64,000 bases of DNA from CBDANO01 sp965197665 (GTDB lineage Bacteria; Chloroflexota; Dehalococcoidia; Lucifugimonadales; UBA3495): the NCBI GenBank assembly GCA_965197665.1, contig CBDANO010000004.1, positions 451,838 to 515,837 of the forward strand, given 5' to 3'. Shown here piece after piece: positions 61,901-64,000 of this stretch. Both the position numbers and the translations under genes were made by a program. The notes below the pieces were generated by a model that was not told the origin of the DNA, ran no database searches, and worked only from the letters and a program-made list of their open reading frames with translations. Within the stretch, counting starts at the first letter, position 1. Each line of letters starts with the position of its first letter.

Positions 61901-62019
61901 CCTGGGCCAAGGTGCTCCTCATCGGGCTGGGCGCCTACTTGATCTCCGTCCTGGCGACCTACCTGCCGTCCCGCCAAGCCGCCGCCGTAGCCCCCGCCGA
62001 AGCCCTCCGCTACGAGTAG
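58966..62019 (+). CDS. Large FtsX/MacB-type ABC permease
   Basis: 1017 residues. N-terminal membrane helix (about 10-32), a periplasmic MacB-like core (about 60-270), a first FtsX domain (about 290-440, with ERKSEMGISRAVGMERRHLVRLF), extra membrane helices (about 460-620), a second outside domain (about 640-860) and a second FtsX domain (about 880-1010, ERRHEIGVMRAIGYSRAMVQMTFLAE). This is the double-FtsX form common in Gram-positive-type bacteria and Chloroflexota, which have one long permease rather than two. Cargo unknown. Confidence 0.92.
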   Translation: MDELFGVSVGGLAQVFGVIFAVIAAGLVFIVVRDNILVRMALRNVLRRPARSVLIIVGLMLATAIISSAFTTGDSVTFSIKRSATNELRSVDEIIRIDDDSEVWAGKALPNEFSEDVFHQVGPQLESASDVIDGVLPALVESTSVINFRTRQFDVEAIFTGLDPARAAGFDTLRDRQGRAVDLASLGPDEVYVNEEGAEEIGAQAGDVLGVALGPGDLSRLTIKSVVDGWYFRPSGTKVVLMVPLTRAQELLGRPGLISVIAISNRGDTLSGVDLTPQVLQRFGDLPELEEAGLEVFGLKQDIVDIANDVGSVFVSLFTTFGLFSIGVGLLLIFLIFTMLAAERKSEMGISRAVGMERRHLVRLFMAEGAVYSLGSAAVGALIGIGLGYLLVLGIGEIFNQESTEDFGITAHVELRSLLLSFFFGSVITFITVIIASWRISKLNIVRAIRDIPEPRVARAGKATLFWGVLITLVGVIVLFTGLSSAHLTAFGLGVSFIPVGVSLILRWKGVAQRWVLTGTGVILLAWWLLPPSVYNRIKDDWNQDFSIFFVSGALVVAGAVLLIVNNSPFISWLATGSLTKVRSIAPIVKSAVSYPLRFGFRTGLSIAMFAVVIFSVVVMSTILEGFNKLWEDQERLAGGYDVMAFAQGDLNPVLDLSESVESNPELAFVSRVEGKPAVGTFRAFGEAEARLSSDEYEELLDTVVTGVDDDFIDSNRFQMKLAAPEYTTESGVDHPAVWRDLVEKPGLAVVNALLVPTRNTFNFGVGSEDFSLQGVEGLFLENETMDPVDVTVLDLKSGSIFELTVIGVLDDFASNGTLPFGIFTSTNTLRSSLPREIDATQFFFKVNPGTQDPAEKVEAALFQHGLQAIDAAETIDDLQGAQRSFFNLVIAFMTLGLVVGIAALGVISARAVVERRHEIGVMRAIGYSRAMVQMTFLAESSFIAVLGIGLGLALGLATSANIASDISTDEANFGLVIPWAKVLLIGLGAYLISVLATYLPSRQAAAVAPAEALRYE

Positions 62020-62071
62020 GGGGGCAAGGAAATTCACCGCGCCGCCGGGCAATGACCCCGTCGAAGTTTTC

Positions 62072-62100
62072 TTGACTCGATTAGGTACCTATGCTATACA
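62072..62100 (+). promoter_or_regulatory. Promoter of the urease operon
   Basis: TTGACT, 17-bp spacer, TATACA: close to the sigma-70 consensus. About 145 nt of leader follows; CTCTCA (62174) can pair with TGAGAG (62230) just before the GGAGG of ureA, so a regulatory hairpin is possible. Confidence 0.75.
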
Positions 62101-62250
62101 CCCCAGTATCGAGGGCGGAGGAAGCCGCCTTGCGTCTGGGGTTCGGCTCCTGGTACTCAACCACTGCGAAACTCTCATAGAATCCGCGCCGCCGACCCGC
62201 GCGGGGTAGACGCCCACTCAGGGTCCCCACTGAGAGCTAAGGAGGCCTTC

Positions 62251-62553
62251 ATGAGGCTTACGCCCAAGGAGATGGACAGGCTCACGCTGTTTTCCGCGGC
62301 GGAGTTGGCCCGGCGGCGGCGGGCCAAGGGCCTGAAGCTAAACTATCCGGAGGCGGTGGCCCTCATTTGTGACGAGCTCTTGGAGGACGCCCGGGAAGGC
62401 AAGAGCTATCAGGAAGTCATGGACCACGCCGTCCGGATTCTCGATAAGGACGATGTGTTGGACGGTGTGGCTGATTTGGCGGCGCCCATCCGGTTGGAAG
62501 CAACCTTCAACGACGGCAACAAGCTAATTCACGTTGAAAGACCCATTCCTTAG
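62251..62553 (+). CDS. ureA: Urease subunit gamma
   Basis: 100 residues, ATG with AAGGAGG upstream. MRLTPKEMDRLTLFSAAELARRRRAKGLKLNYPEAVALI and VRLEATF-type end identify the gamma subunit of the trimeric enzyme. Urease splits urea to ammonia and carbamate, with nickel. The stop begins the first of two copies of a 79-nt duplicated segment. Confidence 0.95.
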   Translation: MRLTPKEMDRLTLFSAAELARRRRAKGLKLNYPEAVALICDELLEDAREGKSYQEVMDHAVRILDKDDVLDGVADLAAPIRLEATFNDGNKLIHVERPIP

Positions 62554-62639
62554 CAAATAGAGCAGGCGCAGTTGTGGAATGCGGTGAGACCACCCTAGCC
62601 GACGGAAGTATTTTTCGGGACCTATCCGGTAGCAAATAG
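62551..62639 (+). repeat. Decayed duplicate of the ureA-ureB junction
   Basis: TAGCAAATAGAGCAGG at 62551 recurs at 62630 (79-nt period), and the following 40+ bases align without gaps to the start of ureB. In the first copy the ATG is GTG (62574) and the frame reads MECGETTLADG.. before a stop at 62639 (21 residues), against MKPGEIILAEEN.. in true ureB. It may still be read as a short peptide. Confidence 0.8.
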
Positions 62640-62652
62640 AGCAGGTGTGACC

Positions 62653-63024
62653 ATGAAACCCGGTGAGATCATCTTAGCCGAGGAGAATATCCCGGTTAAT
62701 CAAGGACTGGACACTGTCACCATCACCGTGGAAAACACCTCAGACCACGCCGTCCAAGTTACTTCCCATTATCACTTCTTCGAAGCCAATAAGCGCCTCC
62801 GTTTTGACCGGGCAACCGCTTACGGCAAACGGCTGGACATTCCGGCCGGCACCGGAGTCCGCTGGCAGCCCGGTGAAACAAAGGAGGTGACGCTGGTCGG
62901 GATCCGGGGGAATCGCCGGGTCTTCGGATTTCAGGGGCTGGTCAACGGGCAGTTGACCGGAGAACAAAAGGGTGAAGCCTTGACCCGCGCCAGGGAACGC
63001 GGATTCTTGGACTCGGGGAGTTAG
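62653..63024 (+). CDS. ureB: Urease subunit beta
   Basis: 123 residues from the ATG at 62653. MKPGEIILAEENIPVNQG, the VENTSDHAVQVTSHYHFFEANKRLRFDR block with SHYHF, and DIPAGTGVRWQPGETKEV are standard beta-subunit features. Two nucleotides separate its stop from ureC. The preceding 79 nt are a decayed duplicate of its own 5' end. Confidence 0.95.
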   Translation: MKPGEIILAEENIPVNQGLDTVTITVENTSDHAVQVTSHYHFFEANKRLRFDRATAYGKRLDIPAGTGVRWQPGETKEVTLVGIRGNRRVFGFQGLVNGQLTGEQKGEALTRARERGFLDSGS

Positions 63025-63026
63025 TT

Positions 63027-64000
63027 ATGCCGTTCGAGCTTGACCGTTCGCGCTACAACGCTCTATACGGTCCCACCGCCGGAGACCGTATCCGGCTGGG
63101 GGATACCAATCTGGTAGCCAAGATAGAAGCGGATTGCACGTCATACGGCGATGAGGTCCTCTTCGGCTGGGGAAAGAACGTGAGAGTGGGTATGATGGTT
63201 GCCCACCGTGCTCCCCGGGACAGCGAACTGGACGGACTAATCGCCGGCGCCATCATCATGGACCCGATATTGGGTATATTCAAGGGCGACATCGGCATAA
63301 AGGACGGCCTGATCGCCGGCATCGGCCGGGCGGGCAACCCTGACGTCACCGACGGCATCGACTTGGCGATCGGCCCCAATACATATGTTCTGTACGGCGG
63401 CTCCAACCTCATCGCTACTCCGGGGGGCGTGGACAGCCACGTACACATCTACCACTGGCCGAAGCTCATGGACGTGGCCATCAGCGCGGGGCTGACCACC
63501 TTCATTGGAGGCGGCCTCAACACCAATGACTATTTCATAATTGAAAAATACTTCGAAGCCTTCGAGGAGATTCCCATCAACCTGGGAGTCCAAGCGAAAG
63601 GCGCGGCCAGCCATCCGGCGCCAATAGTCCGAAGCATAGAAGCCGGGGCCTGCGGGATGAAGATTCACGAAGACGACGGCGCCTATCCCTACGTCATCGA
63701 TCTTTGCCTGCGAGTCGCCGACCAGTACGATGTCTCAGTGGCGCTGCACACCGACGGCTTGCAGGAATCGATGCAGGTGACGGATACCATCGACGCCATC
63801 GGCGGCCGGGCCCTCCACGCCTACCACGTCGAGGGAGTGGGCGGCGGGCACGCTCCCGACCTGCTCAAGCTGGTTGGTGTGGAAAACATCATGACGTCGT
63901 CGACCACCCCGACCATTCCCTACACCGCCGGCACCTATCCGGAGCACTTCCCCATGACATCTTTGATACACGGCCTGAACCTGGGGATTCCTTCCGACGT
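63027..64000 (+). CDS. ureC: Urease subunit alpha, divergent (truncated by window end)
   Basis: Open to the window end, 324 codons seen of about 570. Nickel-site residues in order: His 138 and His 140 (DSHVH), the carbamylated Lys 212 and His 214 (MKIHED), His 241 (LHTDG), and VEGVGGGHAPD with His 267 nearby. Around them it departs from ordinary ureases: HVHIYHWPK in place of THIHWICP, DDGAYP for DWG, HTDGLQES for HTDTLNE, and IHGLN where the flap CHHLD is expected. It is therefore a divergent urease-like protein. Accessory genes would lie beyond the window. Confidence 0.85.
   Translation, partial: MPFELDRSRYNALYGPTAGDRIRLGDTNLVAKIEADCTSYGDEVLFGWGKNVRVGMMVAHRAPRDSELDGLIAGAIIMDPILGIFKGDIGIKDGLIAGIGRAGNPDVTDGIDLAIGPNTYVLYGGSNLIATPGGVDSHVHIYHWPKLMDVAISAGLTTFIGGGLNTNDYFIIEKYFEAFEEIPINLGVQAKGAASHPAPIVRSIEAGACGMKIHEDDGAYPYVIDLCLRVADQYDVSVALHTDGLQESMQVTDTIDAIGGRALHAYHVEGVGGGHAPDLLKLVGVENIMTSSTTPTIPYTAGTYPEHFPMTSLIHGLNLGIPSD

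Overview
The window is a GC-rich (roughly 60% by eye) bacterial chromosome segment. Gene content and order point to Chloroflexota, most likely a Dehalococcoidia/SAR202-type lineage. This is inferred from F420/FMN-type LLM oxidoreductases, a CaiB/BaiF CoA-transferase, M20 and PAC2-family proteins, a short EF-Ts, Pro/Thr-rich lipoproteins and many GTG/TTG starts. No marker gene gives a firm species call. There is no rRNA, CRISPR array or prophage. Four tRNAs are present: Pro-GGG, Gln-CTG, Gly-CCC and Ser-CGA.

Layout. 0-8 kb: small membrane and secreted proteins, an amidohydrolase, a cupredoxin lipoprotein, tRNA-Pro, a CoA-transferase and an alpha/beta hydrolase. 8-16 kb: tRNA-Gln, then a tight three-gene envelope operon (S49 protease, DUF4350/GldG-like protein, three-module lipoprotein), a DUF4143 ATPase entered through a 59-nt perfect palindrome, and a peptide-type ABC binding lipoprotein. 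16-31 kb: scattered metabolic genes (PfkB-like protein, methyltransferase, acetamidase, LLM oxidoreductase, coaX-coaBC, amidohydrolase, M20 peptidase), a HicA/HicB-like pair and a PAC2 protein. 31-42 kb: infC-rpmI-rplT on plus; pheS-pheT-moeA-hypothetical on minus; a small zinc-ribbon/RuvC-like/DUF3467 cluster. 40-50.4 kb: one long minus-strand operon rpsB-tsf-pyrH-frr-uppS-cdsA-dxr-rseP-ispG-proS, joining translation, isoprenoid and phospholipid genes. 50.7-57.4 kb: pgpA, a metallopeptidase, nfo, an LLM oxidoreductase, a GMC oxidoreductase, small enzymes and rpsU. 58-64 kb: a MacB/LolD-type ABC exporter and a urease operon (ureA, ureB, ureC cut by the window end) behind a good promoter.

The most unusual structure is a dispersed family of ~197-bp elements (three full copies at 850, 27794 and 53775, one divergent copy at 30796, partial copies at 18470, 29266 and 38936). 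They have imperfect terminal inverted repeats and a central 38-bp palindrome whose two arms change together between copies. In two places the element end coincides with the TAA stop of a neighbouring gene. Other notable points are an ATA start for infC, a decayed duplication of the ureB start inside the urease operon, a duplicated nfo/metallopeptidase junction, an extra ~80-residue insert in RseP, and replaced active-site residues in CoaBC, UreC, a PfkB-like protein and a RuvC-like protein.
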